Shown here piece after piece: positions 1 through 11,517 of a DNA stretch of 64,000 nt. The notes under the pieces were generated by a model, which saw only the letters and a program-made list of their open reading frames with translations, was not told where the DNA came from and ran no database searches. How positions within the stretch are numbered: position 1 is the stretch's first letter; each line of letters starts with the position of its first letter. Position numbers and translations under genes: made by a program. Source of the stretch: Charina bottae. Its lineage: Eukaryota; Chordata; Lepidosauria; Squamata; Charinaidae. Location: the NCBI GenBank assembly GCA_023362775.1, contig JALMGJ010000005.1:82439921-82503920 (forward strand). Reading direction: 5' to 3'.

Positions 1-39
1 GGCAACGTAAAAGACTGCTATCCCTTTAAGGGACTGTTT

Positions 40-483
40 CATGCCCAGCTCAAAGCAGGCAGCTTATCCCAGTGCTCCAAAGCCGTCTTTGGGGCGCCGT
101 TTGGAGTGTGCACGGCCCCCCCCAAACAGGCAGGCAGCCTGCAGGTGGCAGAGGCGGCCAAGGGGAGAGCAGGCGGCTTTTCGCCCTGTGCCGCCCTGCC
201 GCTCACGTCCCGGGCCCTCGCTTGGATGCCGCGGAGCAGCACCATCTCCAGCCGCAGCAGCCCCTGCAGCCGCTCCTGCGCCGCCTCCGACAGCGCCGCA
301 TCCCGGGCCAGCAGTGCCTCCCTTCCGCGCCGGGCCTCGCTCAGTGCGAGAGCCAGGGGGTGGGGTTTGCGGGCGGGGGCCAATCGCGTGGAAGGGGCAG
401 GGGTGAGTTCAGCTGCGGAAGAGCCACACTCAAGGGGCCAAAGAGCCTCATCTGGCTCGCGAGCCACCATTTCCGACCCTTGG
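40..483 (-). mobile_element. GC-rich hAT-type non-autonomous element, degenerate
   Basis: The right part (about 405-483) reads, on the minus strand, like the left end of the well-bounded hAT element at 39375-39715: the CGACCC end, then 'gagcca' and 'ggctctttggcccc' blocks. The interior is very GC-rich and holds one copy of the GC-box/CCAAT module (about 353-392). I cannot find the other terminus or a target duplication, so the left limit is a guess. The several open frames here are GC-driven and not genes. Confidence 0.5.
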
Positions 484-790
484 TCTATCCCAAAGATAAC
501 CAGGCCCTAAACCATGACTGGCTTTAACTTCTGCAACTGAGTTGTTTAAAAAATGGTTGTATAGAAAAGTTGTGCTCATAACTGTCTCTGTGTAGGGGAC
601 AGGGGCATTAACAGGGTAACAGGATTTGGAACAGTGGCTGAAGTGAACAGGACAAGCACTTAAAAATTCAAATATACTATGTCTAGATCCACATTGCTGG
701 TGTATATCAAATGGGGGGTGGATAAATAAAAAATGAAAATGTAGTTCTAAAAGCAACAGGACACAGAAAAGCCACAGCAGACTGCAAAAT
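484..790 (-). mobile_element. L2-type LINE fragment (RT C-terminal end)
   Basis: Read on the minus strand, the segment next to the hAT end encodes a KASHGLGPGYLWD-like peptide, close to the KALHGMGPGYLRD peptide of the LINE at 53.8-54.7 kb. That peptide is typical of the end of L2/CR1-group ORF2. The remainder is degenerate; the hAT block appears to have inserted here. Confidence 0.4.
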
Positions 791-1163
791 CAAGGTTATG
801 TTTGGACACAACCTATTTTGAATATAATATTAATATACTATTACTGTTACTATTACTATTACTATTCTATAATAAATAATATAATAACATATGCCCTGCA
901 CCAAATCAGGAAGCAACTTAATTCTCCCCTCCAAATCAAAAATGTCTTACAATTTTTAGCTACTGTATATCATCATAATATTAACATAATCATTAATATT
1001 CCCTTCCAAGTCACTGGGAATATTAAACCCACTGTGATGCCATCATTCAACTGAAGTACATGTGGTAAAAGTCAAATGGTTAAACAATTCTGCTGCATTC
1101 TACACCAAATGTTCCATACCTGGACGGCATCTACATCGAGCACTATTCATATGTGAGGTACCA
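791..1163. other. Unassigned AT-rich stretch with short TTACTA-like repeat
   Basis: A short degenerate (TTACTA)n run lies at about 838-866. Nothing else is recognisable. Confidence 0.5.
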
Positions 1164-1174
1164 CAATAGTGGTG

Positions 1175-2561
1175 CTGTTCTTCTTTTATATATAATTTTA
1201 TTGAATTTTTTAATAAACATAGTAAAAACTAATACAAACTAAACTAGAAGAAAAATGAAAAAGAAAAGAGAATTTCAGAAGATGCAGAAAAAAGAACAAA
1301 AGGAAAAGAAAAAAAGTAGAAGAGAAAAGAAAAAGGCAACAAAGACAGTAATAAAGAAGTGGCTTCCAACTTTCATCACACCAAGCACAAGCTAATATAA
1401 TAACTTTTCACCCTTTTAAAGTTACAAATAAAAAAACCTCTACTCCCCATAGCCTAACTTTTATCTATACGCAATCCAGAAATTGTCATCTTTTCAGTCC
1501 TGGTTCAGCAAAAAGTCCGTTAGGAATCACCAGAAATATCAAACAAATAATTTATCCCTGATCAAATAGTCCAACTTTATATTCCTTCTTTTTGCTCTTC
1601 ACAATCTTAACCTTTAAATTATTCCAATGGCATCACAAGATTTGATCTTTCATCTATCTTTGGCATTCAAGAGGAATCTTCAAAGCTTTCACCAGCCTAC
1701 TTTGTAAATCCCATAAAGAGGCATCGTCCAGGATTTCTTGTCATAGCTGTTTCTTGTCCAGGTCCTTTCCTTGATTTGTCTTTTGTATTCACATTTTGGT
1801 GATTTCAATTTTGTTGTCTTCCATGCCTTCAAACTATAATGTCTATAGCAGGTAACTGATTTTAGTTATTAATATGTCAGTCTAGTTATCAAATAAACTC
1901 TTTAAGGTAAGGAAAGGTTATAGCCAGTTTAGCTTCTTGTCTGCCTGGTCCTTTAGTTCCCTCTAGTTTCCAATTGCAACCTTCTTCAAGCCTCAGTTCC
2001 TCATAATGGTTTAGTTCCATTTCAGTCATTTCCCACAAGTATATTATTTAATTATATACTTGTTTTTCATATCTTACAGCAAATATAACCAATAGTCCAA
2101 ATCTCACTGGTCTCCCAATCCTTTTAAAACTTTCTTAAATCAAAATCCTTTTTTTTTTTGCTTTTTGCCAATTGTATATTATTTTAAATTCTTAAGTCTC
2201 TGTTTAATTTTTTTTTAATCCAAAGAAGGTGGTAAAACTCGCCAGGTGCCAAATTAAGCTTTGTTATTTTGAAGGTCTCTAATAGCCATAAAGTGGTTAA
2301 ATTGAATATTTCCGAATGTGATTAGAAAGTGAGTTTGGCTAGCTTAGTGTCCTTATTAAAAGGTCCTCCGCTGCTGAGAAACTGTTTTATGGTCTCCTTG
2401 TGAGGAGCTGCCATTCAGAGCACTCATGGGTGATCTCCCATCACTCCTTCTCCGGAGAGCTTCGAAGGACCGGTCTACTCACTGGACTTTCGTTCTACGA
2501 AGCAGTCATCTCCGCTCATTCATAGAGACATCTTCAGTCAGCCATGACTCACAGCGGAAGC
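1175..2561 (-). mobile_element. L1-derived non-autonomous LINE with 11-bp TSD
   Basis: Flanked by the direct repeat CAATAGTGGTG at 1164-1174 and 2562-2572. On the minus strand the element begins GGCTTCCGCTG at 2561, resembling the 5' end of the plus-strand element at 38779 (GCTTCCGGTG). It ends in an A-rich 3' region near 1175, which appears on the plus strand as a T-rich start followed by a purine-rich tract. There is no long open frame. The 5' end is present and the 3' region is L1-like, but the coding core is missing, so it probably moved by trans-supplied L1 proteins. Confidence 0.7.
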
Positions 2562-2572
2562 CAATAGTGGTG

Positions 2573-3444
2573 TTTTTCTGAAATATAATTTCTTATAAAT
2601 ATAATTATTTAGTGAACACATGAATAAATCACAGTGGAAACTGAATTTAATATATTGTTATTGTGGGAAAAATCAGAGATGCTAGAAAAGTCATGTGGTT
2701 TTGACAACCTATAACACTACTCCAATATTTTTAAGTCCAATCTTATTCTACAATTATACATGGTAACAAAGTTTTAAAAATAATCACTGTGTGTATTGCA
2801 TATCTGAACCTTTGTTTTTCTATTTTTTTTTCAAAATGCCTTTAAAAATTATTCTCTTGAACTTGCTTTTTTCCCATCTTTGTTTCTTTTCACAGAAAAC
2901 CTATTAAAATGACTTTCTGTACTGCATTTTAAAATCGTTATACTGGAGGTCCGCTTAGTTTTTGAACCAGAACTGAAAAGTTTAAAAATACTAATGAGCT
3001 CAAATCAAAAAGGAATCCAAAACTTTCATCCCCTGGTTGTTCAAAGGAGTAATTTCCCTACATATAGGAATTGTTTTGCTGTTAACATTTGAATTTACCC
3101 CATGGCTAGCTGGCTGAATGAATGGACTTCGCTACTAACAACATGGCCTAGAGGGACATCCAGTGTTCAAATAGAGCAGTGCCCTTCCTTGGAAATTATT
3201 AGTTGCAGACAATAATACTGCAGTGCCAAAGGGGGAAGACTTATATTAAATGAACTTTTTGGTCACATCCCCCCCCTCTCTCTCTCAACACATACACACA
3301 ATACAATTGGTATTATTAGCAGTTGTTTACACACTCTGTAAAAGGTACAAAACTATTCACAGACAGACCAGAAGAAAGAGAGTAGGCAATCAAACAAATT
3401 TGCCTTCTTCCTGATACACTCTGTTAATAGGTGACATATATACC
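2573..3444. other. Unassigned AT-rich DNA
   Basis: No gene or recognisable repeat, apart from a short (CT)n/(CA)n run near 3272-3300. Confidence 0.5.
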
Positions 3445-3665
3445 CACACAGAATCACAGAATGTGTGAACTGAAGGTCATATAATTTGACCTGCTGCTCA
3501 GTGCAGAAATCTGTTAAAACATTCCTTGAAGATATGCTGTTCCCTTTTGTTCTACTGTTTAACAGGCCCTTCTGATCAGAATATATTTCCTAAGATTCAG
3601 ACTCAATCTGCTTTCTTTTAATTTCAACCTGTTAGTCCTTTTTCTGCTATTAATTTCAAAGGTCT
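3445..3665 (+). mobile_element. CR1-type LINE fragment
   Basis: Contains the block order known from CR1 copies: 'cacagaat', a 'ctgctcagtgcag' segment, 'ttcagactcaatctgctttc', and a final 'aacctgttagtcc' segment. Heavily diverged, no coding potential. The family call rests on recall of CR1 consensus and is not computed. Confidence 0.5.
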
Positions 3666-3696
3666 ATCCCTTCTTGCACGTTTTTATATATTTTTC

Positions 3697-5954
3697 TTTT
3701 TTTTTTTAATAAATTTTATTAAGTTTTACAATACATAATAAAATTTAAAGTAGAAAAAGAAATAGAAACAGAAATACAAAATAAGAAAAAGATAAAGAAA
3801 AAGTGAAGTCAAGAAATAATAAGCAAAGAAAATATAGAAAATAGATGTCCTCCAATCTATCTTTGAACTTAAAGTACAACAATTGATTTTAAATGTTAGT
3901 ACTTCATACAGTATACAGGAACTTTTCTTTGTCATATGCCTTTTGATTTCTTTAATCCAATCTTCTAACCTTCATCTTACTGTCTCCCAATAATCCATCT
4001 TTGGCTTCCACTCCTTGAAGTAGTAGTTAAATGTTGAATGTTCATTACTACATATTTATATCTTCAATAAAAACCAATTAGTATAACAAATAAAAGCCTT
4101 ATTTACTTCTAATAAACTACAATATATTCTATTTCATATTATGACTCATAACCTAACATGTTATGTAACTTAATACATAATTTAGCAATTCTTATAGTGT
4201 TCATACATATATATTTCTATAATTTAATTCTAAAATATATATATATCTCCATAAAAAAGGAATTCTTGAATCTCAATTATCCATCTGTAATTTCCATTCC
4301 TTGTAGTAGTGTCCATTTAAACTAAATGCATAATCTATCATATCACTTAACCTAATAGCTAATATATCAATTCTTATAATATTCATACAATACATATTGA
4401 TATATATCATCCTGTAGTAACCATCATTCTAATTCCATCATATCATTATCTTCTCATAAATATATCTCTAAGGAAAACAATATTCTATAATATCAACTTG
4501 TGTTTGTATTTAGCATCTTACATTTAGAATATCACTTTTTATATATCCATACAGTTTCTCATAACAATTCAAGTCCATATTTTTTCATTAACCTTTATAT
4601 CCATACAGTTTCTCATATCTTCTGTTTAGGTTATGCCAAAATCACAATACACTGTGGGAGATTCGCAATATACAGCCTGCTCTTTTCTATATCTCATATA
4701 GAATATCAGAGCAACCTTCTCTCCCTTTCCACATATTTCACAACATCCATCCAACTGTGCACCCATATTTTCACTCTGTCTCCACTGCCACAACATATCT
4801 ATACCAAGATTGTAGTGTAAAGCCTTCAGAATGTTCTTCTGAACTAATATACTCAAAATTTCCTCCTTCTGTTTCTCCTCCACTTGAAAAACATTTTTCC
4901 TTTCTGTCTCCGTTTCTGTTCTCTGTTCTTTCTCTCTATTTTGCAGAGTTACGAACAGTAATTCCAACGACCTTTGAATATTTGAAAAAACCTCAGTAAT
5001 CTCTCTTCTGAGCTCCTCAGGTACAAGTTGGAAAGCCATCTTTCCTGTGTCCTTCAAATTAAAACAACAACCCTTCTAGTCAAAACAATAATCATGTAAT
5101 CTGTCCATGGAATACTACCAGCAGAATCTATTAAGCAAAACGTCGTTGTTGTTGTTGTTTTTTTTAAAGTCAAAAGAAAAAAGAAAGTTCCAATAATCCA
5201 AAATACAGGAGAGAATAATATTTTAAACAGTTTATAGAAGGAGAAATAAAAAATATATTCCAAATGAAGCAAAATCCAACCAGGGAGGATGTAGAAAAAG
5301 ACGACAAGGAAAAAAACACGTTACCCTGTGTTTTTATTCTTCAAACTGCGAGCTTTCGTTCTTCAAGCTGCAAGCTGCTTAATCCAAACAAAGAGTTTCT
5401 CAAAAAATGAATAGTCATTTAGTTTATCAAGCGAAGAATTACAAACAGAGTCTCTTAAATCCCTCTAATACAAAAGAGAAGTAAAAAAAAAAAAAAAATG
5501 CAGACGTTTCATTATGTTGCAAATATAGAGTCCATCAAACTTCCACCAGAATCAGTTATAGCAAAGAAAGCACAAAGTTAGCCAACATTTTCAACGAAGT
5601 CCAAAAAATAGATCTTAGATTTCAAAAATATTTTAATCTAAAAAAAACATTCCTAAAGTGATCTAAAAGCGGCTGGGCGCTCTTGTGTCTCTTCAAAGAG
5701 ACTTGTTTCCCCTGCGAGAGCCTGATATATCTCGGCCATTGCCTTGCACTTACCCTGTTCCTTCCGCGGTGGAAAACTACAGAAAAAACAAGGGTAGGCA
5801 ATCCCAATGGCCCCACGAGTAATCTTCTGGTCTCCCCTTCTCCAGGGGAAAAAAAACTTCAGTGGACCACAACTTCTGCAATCCACGCAAGCAAGGGAAA
5901 TTCAGTCAGTTCTGAGAAATCTGACTGGTCGAGCTGGCAGCCAAGCCTGGAGTC
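3697..5954 (-). mobile_element. L1-derived non-autonomous LINE with 16-bp TSD
   Basis: Bounded by the direct repeat TTTTTATATATTTTTC at 3681-3696 and 5955-5970. On the minus strand it starts in moderately GC-rich leader sequence (about 5640-5954), has an ORF1-like remnant (4626-5039) and ends in a long AT-rich 3' region with a terminal A-run (T-run at 3697-3707 on plus). No ORF2 is present in 2.26 kb. The intact duplication marks it as one insertion event, not a later fragment. Confidence 0.7.
4626..5039 (-). pseudogene. L1 ORF1-like N-terminal remnant
   Basis: The open frame begins MAFQLVPEELRREITEVFSN and continues for about 60 residues of charged, heptad-like sequence rich in E, K, R and Q, as in the coiled-coil N-terminus of L1 ORF1p. 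It then runs into unrelated codons before stopping. The RNA-recognition and C-terminal domains of ORF1p are absent. An upstream in-frame ATG six codons earlier is possible; 5039 was chosen because its peptide looks like a natural start. It sits inside the element at 3697-5954. It is either a decayed gene or a short product of a non-autonomous subfamily. Confidence 0.45.
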
Positions 5955-5970
5955 TTTTTATATATTTTTC

Positions 5971-7469
5971 AACTGCTCTCAGATTCCTCCTCAATCTTCT
6001 CTTTTGTACATATTTTCAATGAAAGTGGAAAAAAATGTCAGAAAATATTTTGAATGCCTGGGCAATATGAATGTTCTCTATCTTCAACCAGCATCCCCTG
6101 TGCTGTCACGTAGAGCAAGGACGCACAACCTGTGGCCCCAGAAGTATCATCTCATTTTCTAATCAGGAGTAGATACCCTGGAGCCCTTCAAACGATTGAC
6201 TAAAAATCAGAAAATCTGTCACCATTAGCCATGCTGGGAGTTACTGACATCTGAAGTGCAAAAGACCAGAATTGCACAAGATTGCCAATGCCTATCCCAC
6301 ATGACCCAATTGGCTGGTCACACCAGGATTAAGTTATTTCAAGTCTCACTCCAACAGCAGCAATGGGAGGGAGGGAGAAAAAAGTTGAAGGCAGATTTCT
6401 TGTGGACATTGGCCGAAAATCTCTGGTCCTTCATACAAAATTTATTTTCACACATACTGAAGTGTAGCACCAGTAATATGGGAATTTGACCAGATTTTTT
6501 ATGTAAAATCCATAATCTCAAAAATATTGACTGGATAGAAAGGAACATCATGCATTAGAACAATTACTGCCATTGTAGAAATCTAATTATTTACTATAGC
6601 ATCAGGACTGCATGCTTCCTTAGAAAGAGCAGCCCTGGCTACTGTAATCTTTGGTCACCATATTCTGTATTTCATTTTCTTTACTGTGAAGAAATTGGAG
6701 GCAATGGGGTATTTTCATTTTTTTTCAGCCTCCAAGTTGTCCTTAGCTATTATTATATAACAGCTGGAGGTCTCAAGCCCACTCCTCCCAGACACCCTGT
6801 GAGTCATTACACCCTGACTCTGCCTTCTACTTTGGGTTAGTACCTTAGTAATTCCTGCCTATACCACCTACCTTCCATAGAGTACCTCACTTTGCATCCT
6901 GCCTCTAACTCCCATGTATGAGAGAGAGAGGGCTCTCATAGTCTGTTGTGCCTTTTTGGTGAGTAAAAGGGAAAATGGAAACAATAATTTCTACAATGCA
7001 GCAATGAAGCCTAGAGACATGTGGCTAGAGGGTTCAGCCTTTATCTCCCCTCCCTCTAAGGGAGATAAACCAATCTCACAGAAGATAAAATCAAATTTTA
7101 TTAGAAAAAGTTCCCCGTTGGAGGAGATGGGCGGTGATATAAATTTAAATAAATAACAAAAAAGAAAGATAAGCTATATGAACCCATGTTATTTTGCATT
7201 TTAAACATTAAAATGCAAATATTGTTTTAAAAAAGATAATTTACAGAGTTGCCTAATGTCACAGGGAAACAGGAGCTTATCACTTGGTTAGAAAGAGAAA
7301 TGTACATAGAAAAGTAGGCAATGCTCCTGCTGGACCACAAGATGGTGGTGGGCAGCTACAATCAAAAGCTCCCAGCTCAAGATCTCATAGAGCACAAGAA
7401 GATTGTAAGGAAAAATTATCATCTAAATTTGCTAACATTGAAATCAGAAACACAATTCCTAATCAGGTA
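5971..7469. other. Unassigned intergenic DNA
   Basis: No gene or clear repeat family. Open frames here are under 90 codons and show no recognisable domain. Confidence 0.5.
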
Positions 7470-7609
7470 AGGTAAAGGTAAAGGTTCCCCCCGCACATTT
7501 GTGCAGTCGTGTCCGACTCTAGGGGCCAGTGCTCATCTCCGTTTGTTAGCCAAAGAGCCAGCGTTGTCCGAAGACGCTTCCACGGTCATGTAGCCGCATG
7601 ACGCGCGTG
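7470..7609 (-). mobile_element. 5'-truncated tRNA/Bov-B-tailed SINE, TSD 14 bp
   Basis: Only the 3' part of the family seen full length at 19302 and 34208 is present: a (GGTAAA)n end, 'gtcgtgtccgactctagg', then 'ccaaagagccagcg'. The direct repeat TTCCTAATCAGGTA flanks it at 7456-7469 and 7610-7623. The tRNA-like head is missing, consistent with 5' truncation on insertion. Confidence 0.8.
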
Positions 7610-7623
7610 TTCCTAATCAGGTA

Positions 7624-8693
7624 CAAAGAAATAAAAGACAGAAAACTTTAGCACAACACAGTAAAAGATGACTAAAGTTAAGACTAAACTTAATGCAGCA
7701 TTCCTAGCTTAGAATTTTAACTTATCTTTTCAGAGAGAGTCTTTTCCCAAAACAGATATTCCCTTTGCCTCAATCATTCCTGGACATTCCTGGGGATTCT
7801 GATAAGCTAATTCAGGAGCTTATTGAGGAGAAAGCTAGCACCCAGGCCCTTTCCCAGCCTTGCTCTTGAACTTCTGCCTTTGTGTTTTGGAATAAAACAT
7901 TAAAGCTGAGTCATTATCCTCGATTCATAATATTTATATGATCTTTTCTCAGTGCTTGATGTAAAAATGGTTTTTGCTATATTGAATTGAAACACATCCG
8001 ATCATTTTGGTGATGTATACTGTACTAATGGCTAAATCAAGGTACAAAGTTAAAGGTGGAGGATGTCCTCGGGAGATACTGTTGAGATTGCACCATCTGT
8101 CAGACTCGCTTTGCTTGCCTGCCATGTATTTGAGCCAACACGTGTCAAGCAGTACAGAAGCCAACCCGTGTCAGCCTCCTCTGTAGCCAGGTGCTTTGCA
8201 AACCGAAAAGAACCGTTCGCCTCCCTCACATTCCTCCACTGACTGTGAAACACCAAGAACACTGATAAGACATCTGAACTCTCATTAAACTTAACAGATT
8301 GGGAGGGGGGAAGATCAAGAGTGGGAAAACGTTTGTTTTGAAGTTAACAGGGAATGAGGTAGAAGGATGTTAATAATTTTGAATGCTTGGTGCCAAATCT
8401 GGTATTCAGAGCTTTGCAGCCTTTCCATGTAGCCGTATTTTAATAAATGAATTCTTTTAGCATTCTGATGAATTGTCTGGAGAATTTCTTAAGTTAAGAT
8501 ACTGGCACTGGGACCATCACACCATCTCTTTGCACCTGTGAGCTTTTTTAACCATTAGGCATATGGCAAGAGATAGATAAGGGGAAGGTCTTCACAAGGA
8601 TTATGACAAAATGTTCTCTGGTTTTTGGGGAGGTGGTCTGGGGAAGAGAACTGAATTCTGATAAGACCCATCTTAGATTGAAACATATTCATA
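7624..8693. other. Unassigned intergenic DNA
   Basis: No recognised gene. A slightly GC-richer segment at about 8050-8265 is open in one minus-strand frame for 70 codons but matches no family I know. Confidence 0.45.
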
Positions 8694-8943
8694 TTATTTA
8701 TTTATGTTTTTATTTAATTTCTTTCCCGCCTTTATTATTTTTATGAATAACTCAAGGTGGCGAACATACCTAATACTCCTTCCTCCTCCTATTTTCCCCA
8801 CAACAACAGCCCTGTGAGGTGAGTTGGGCTGAGAGAGAGTGATTGGCCCAAGGTCACCCAGCTGGCTTTCATGTCTAAGGCAGGACTAGAACTCTGTCTC
8901 CTGGTTTCTAGCCCAGCACCTTAACCACTAGACCAAACAGGCA
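8694..8943 (-). mobile_element. tRNA-derived SINE with an LINE-like tail
   Basis: The minus-strand head reads 'tggtctagtggttaaggtgc', a tRNA-like A box, followed by the B-box-like 'agttctagtcctgcc' and 'tgaccttgggcca'. It has the same head as the SINEs at 21115, 33962 and 38060, but the 3' part ('ccaccttgagttattc', then AT-rich) differs, resembling an L2/CR1-type LINE 3' end. No TSD was identified. Confidence 0.65.
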
Positions 8944-9675
8944 GACACTTGTATTTTAACCCTGCAGAAGTTGAAGCAATCCAAGACATCTAAAAGCAAT
9001 AGATGTGAAAGGAGTCCAGACATTTTGGGGAATAGTAAACTACTTGGCAAAGTTTTGCAAAGATCTTGCCAAACCACACCAATTGGTTGCACAAGTTGAG
9101 TGGTAATAGTAAAAAAAAATCATCATTGATTTGATTAAGGACACAATTCAAATTATACAATATTATGTCCAGGAGAATAAATTGTGCTACAGATTGACAC
9201 TTCAAAGACAGGATTAAAGGCTGCTTTGCTTTTAGAACCGCAACGTATGTCATATTCCAAGTATAGCATTAAGCTAGAATTGAACGAAATTATGCATATA
9301 TTGAAAATGAACCATGGCTGTATATTGTTTGGCATGGAAAGTTTCCATCAGTTTACATGTGGCCAGTCTAATAACGATGTAGGCCTCTGGAACCATTATG
9401 TGAAAATCATTCTTGAGTCCCACCTGCTGAGGCTTTGATCTGGTATTTGACATTGGCTGCTACACTTACAAGTAAACTTAAACATTACTTGCTATGAAAG
9501 AATTGATTTTCAGATAATGGTCTGCAATTCATACTAGCAGAGTTCGAGACCATCTGGACATTGCTGAGGCTATAGGTGGTTTTACTCTCTAAAAATGCTG
9601 ACTGGTGTTATGCCTGCCCCTCCCCTACACTGCATGCCAGTAGCAGATTAGCTTGCATGGGCAGCAAGGGTTTAG
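8944..9675. other. Unassigned intergenic DNA
   Basis: Short open frames on both strands, none with a recognisable product; no clear repeat. Confidence 0.45.
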
Positions 9676-10113
9676 TTCATTGACCCATTGTAATAGGAAA
9701 ACAGAGTCAGTTGTCAAGATGTCAGCCCTTCAGGGTAGACCAGATCAGGAAGCAGACTCCACTGGAAGACTAGAACTATACTTTATTGAGATAGGCTCCA
9801 GTAACAGAATCTTGCAAGTCTGATTTTGCTTTACCTCCCCTCCCCCATATATCCCATAGAATCAGGGAGAGCCTGTCTGAGTCTCTTCCAAATACTATCT
9901 TGTTTCTCAGGACCTAAGAAATGTTTTGGCCCTCTTTACTTACATAACAGTTCTTGCCTATTTCCCTCAAGGTCATATCCCTAATTTTCTACATAAGAAG
10001 GCCAAGAAAACATTGGAGAAAGCCAAGAAATCTGGGTAGCTATCCTTGACCACTGGGCTACATCATCACTATGATAAAATCAGAATCCTGCTAAAGGACA
10101 ATGGGTCAATGAA
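9676..10113. mobile_element. Unclassified element with 16-bp perfect TIRs
   Basis: TTCATTGACCCATTGT at 9676-9691 is the exact reverse complement of 10098-10113, and both are flanked on the outside by TTAG (9672-9675 and 10114-10117). A 438-bp unit with perfect terminal inverted repeats and a 4-bp direct repeat looks like a small non-autonomous DNA transposon. The interior has no long open frame. I do not recognise the family. Confidence 0.55.
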
Positions 10114-10169
10114 TTAGCTTGGCCACCAATTCCAATTATGATTAGGAAAGAATCATCTTTCCTGTTGCA

Positions 10170-10585
10170 TAGGCTGACCATAATTCCTTGAGACAAAAAT
10201 GGGACATTGGGATGGCAAAACGGGATGGGGTCTTATGTAATATTCTGTATACATGAAAAAGACAGGGGTCCCTGCCCCCTAGTCCGCGCAATTGGCTCCT
10301 GCCCACAAACCCCGCCCCCTGGTCCACGCAATTGGCTCCCGCCTGCAAACCCCACCCCACGGTCCGCCCTCCTCTCTGCCTCTCCGCTCTCCTTTGCTGC
10401 GCGCTGATAGGCGGGAGGGCTTCCTCTTCCAAGCTGCCTCCAATCGGCAGCTCTGGCTCGGATCCTCCTTCTGCGCCATTCCCGCCGGGTTTAAAAAATG
10501 GGACAAAATTGAGATTTTATCAAAATGATGGGACAGTTGAAAAAATGGGACTGTCCCATTCAAAATGGGACGTATAGTCAGCCTA
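10170..10585. mobile_element. hAT-type MITE, TAGGCTGAC termini, 8-bp TSD
   Basis: Termini TAGGCTGACCATA and TATAGTCAGCCTA form imperfect inverted repeats, flanked by the perfect 8-bp direct repeat CTGTTGCA (10162-10169 and 10586-10593). Eight-base duplications are the hAT signature. The AT-rich flanks carry 'aaaatgggac' repeats on both sides, and the GC-rich centre carries two tandem copies of the GC-box/CCAAT module (10283-10357). No transposase is present. Confidence 0.8.
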
Positions 10586-10859
10586 CTGTTGCACCACAAA
10601 TTAGCTAAACTACTGGTACAGAGATCACATCTCTGAAATATGCTTAATTCAGGATGGTATATAAAGAGATCTTGACAGATGTCTAAGAATAATTATACAG
10701 AAACTGTACAGTGTGGGTGTAGATGCGTTTTGTGCCAAAATTATAAAAGAAAAATATTTCAATATCTTTCTTTTGAGTTGGGTGGGCTTTAAAACCTGTT
10801 AAATAAATAATATATTTAGAACATAAAGTCCAATTAGCAGCTGAGTGCAAGATTTCCAA

Positions 10860-11033
10860 TTAAAGCATTCCAGACAGATTGCTGTGTAGATTCTGAACAC
10901 ATTCATGACCACCATCTCTATGGGTCATTGATTCCATTATCAAACTGTTCTTACCATTAAAATGTTTTTTTTAACATTCTGTTAATCTACCTTGCTCTAC
11001 TTTTCTTTTGCTTTATTCTTCATCTTCAGATTG
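10860..11033 (+). mobile_element. Possible CR1-type fragment
   Basis: 'ttccattatcaaactgttcttacc' followed by 'aacattctgttaatct' resembles the 5'-UTR-like part of CR1 copies. It is split from 15775 onward by the copia insertion. Weak, by-eye call. Confidence 0.3.
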
Positions 11034-11489
11034 TGTCAGAGGGAGCGCGCGGAGATGGAGCGGCCTGCCTCTCTCCTAGGCACCAGTGATCCAAGTACTA
11101 TGCAGTAAATAGACTCCAAACAGAAGTTATATCAAATATCCTATTTACTTTATATACATACGTATTTACAGATCACTTCCACAGGTAACAAATGATACAC
11201 CATCAATGATACAGCTTTCACGAGGTAAAAATGGGAATAAAATGGAATACAGAATATCTCTGCATTTATAGTCAAACTGACCTATCACATTATAGGTCAA
11301 TCTTGTTAACTACCACACCCAACTTAACTCTAAGCACCTGTTGAATGAGTCACACATGACACATCATTCCTACAACAATGGCTGCTAATTGGGTGACTGT
11401 GCAGAATATTTCACCTTTTACCTAGAAATCAAGCCTCTCTGTATAATTTATATCTAGAAGTAAATTCCTGGGTTTATCAAACCCTAACA
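11034..11489 (-). repeat. 3' LTR of the copia element
   Basis: 456 bp, TGTCAGAGGG to CCCTAACA on the plus strand. It differs from the partner at 15313 near the outer end (a short rearrangement around GAGGGAGCG versus GATAGGGGCG) and by one C/T at the 'catcaaTgatac' position. Confidence 0.92.
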
Positions 11490-11517
11490 CCCCTTCAATT
11501 TACAATAGATCTCACAT

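Noticed and set aside
5622..6162. Overlapping open frames on both strands, up to 159 codons
   Set aside because: Mostly the 5' leader of an L1-derived element running past its TSD into flanking DNA; no conserved domain.
10142..10599. Several open frames around the GC-rich block
   Set aside because: They lie in a TSD-flanked hAT MITE without transposase.
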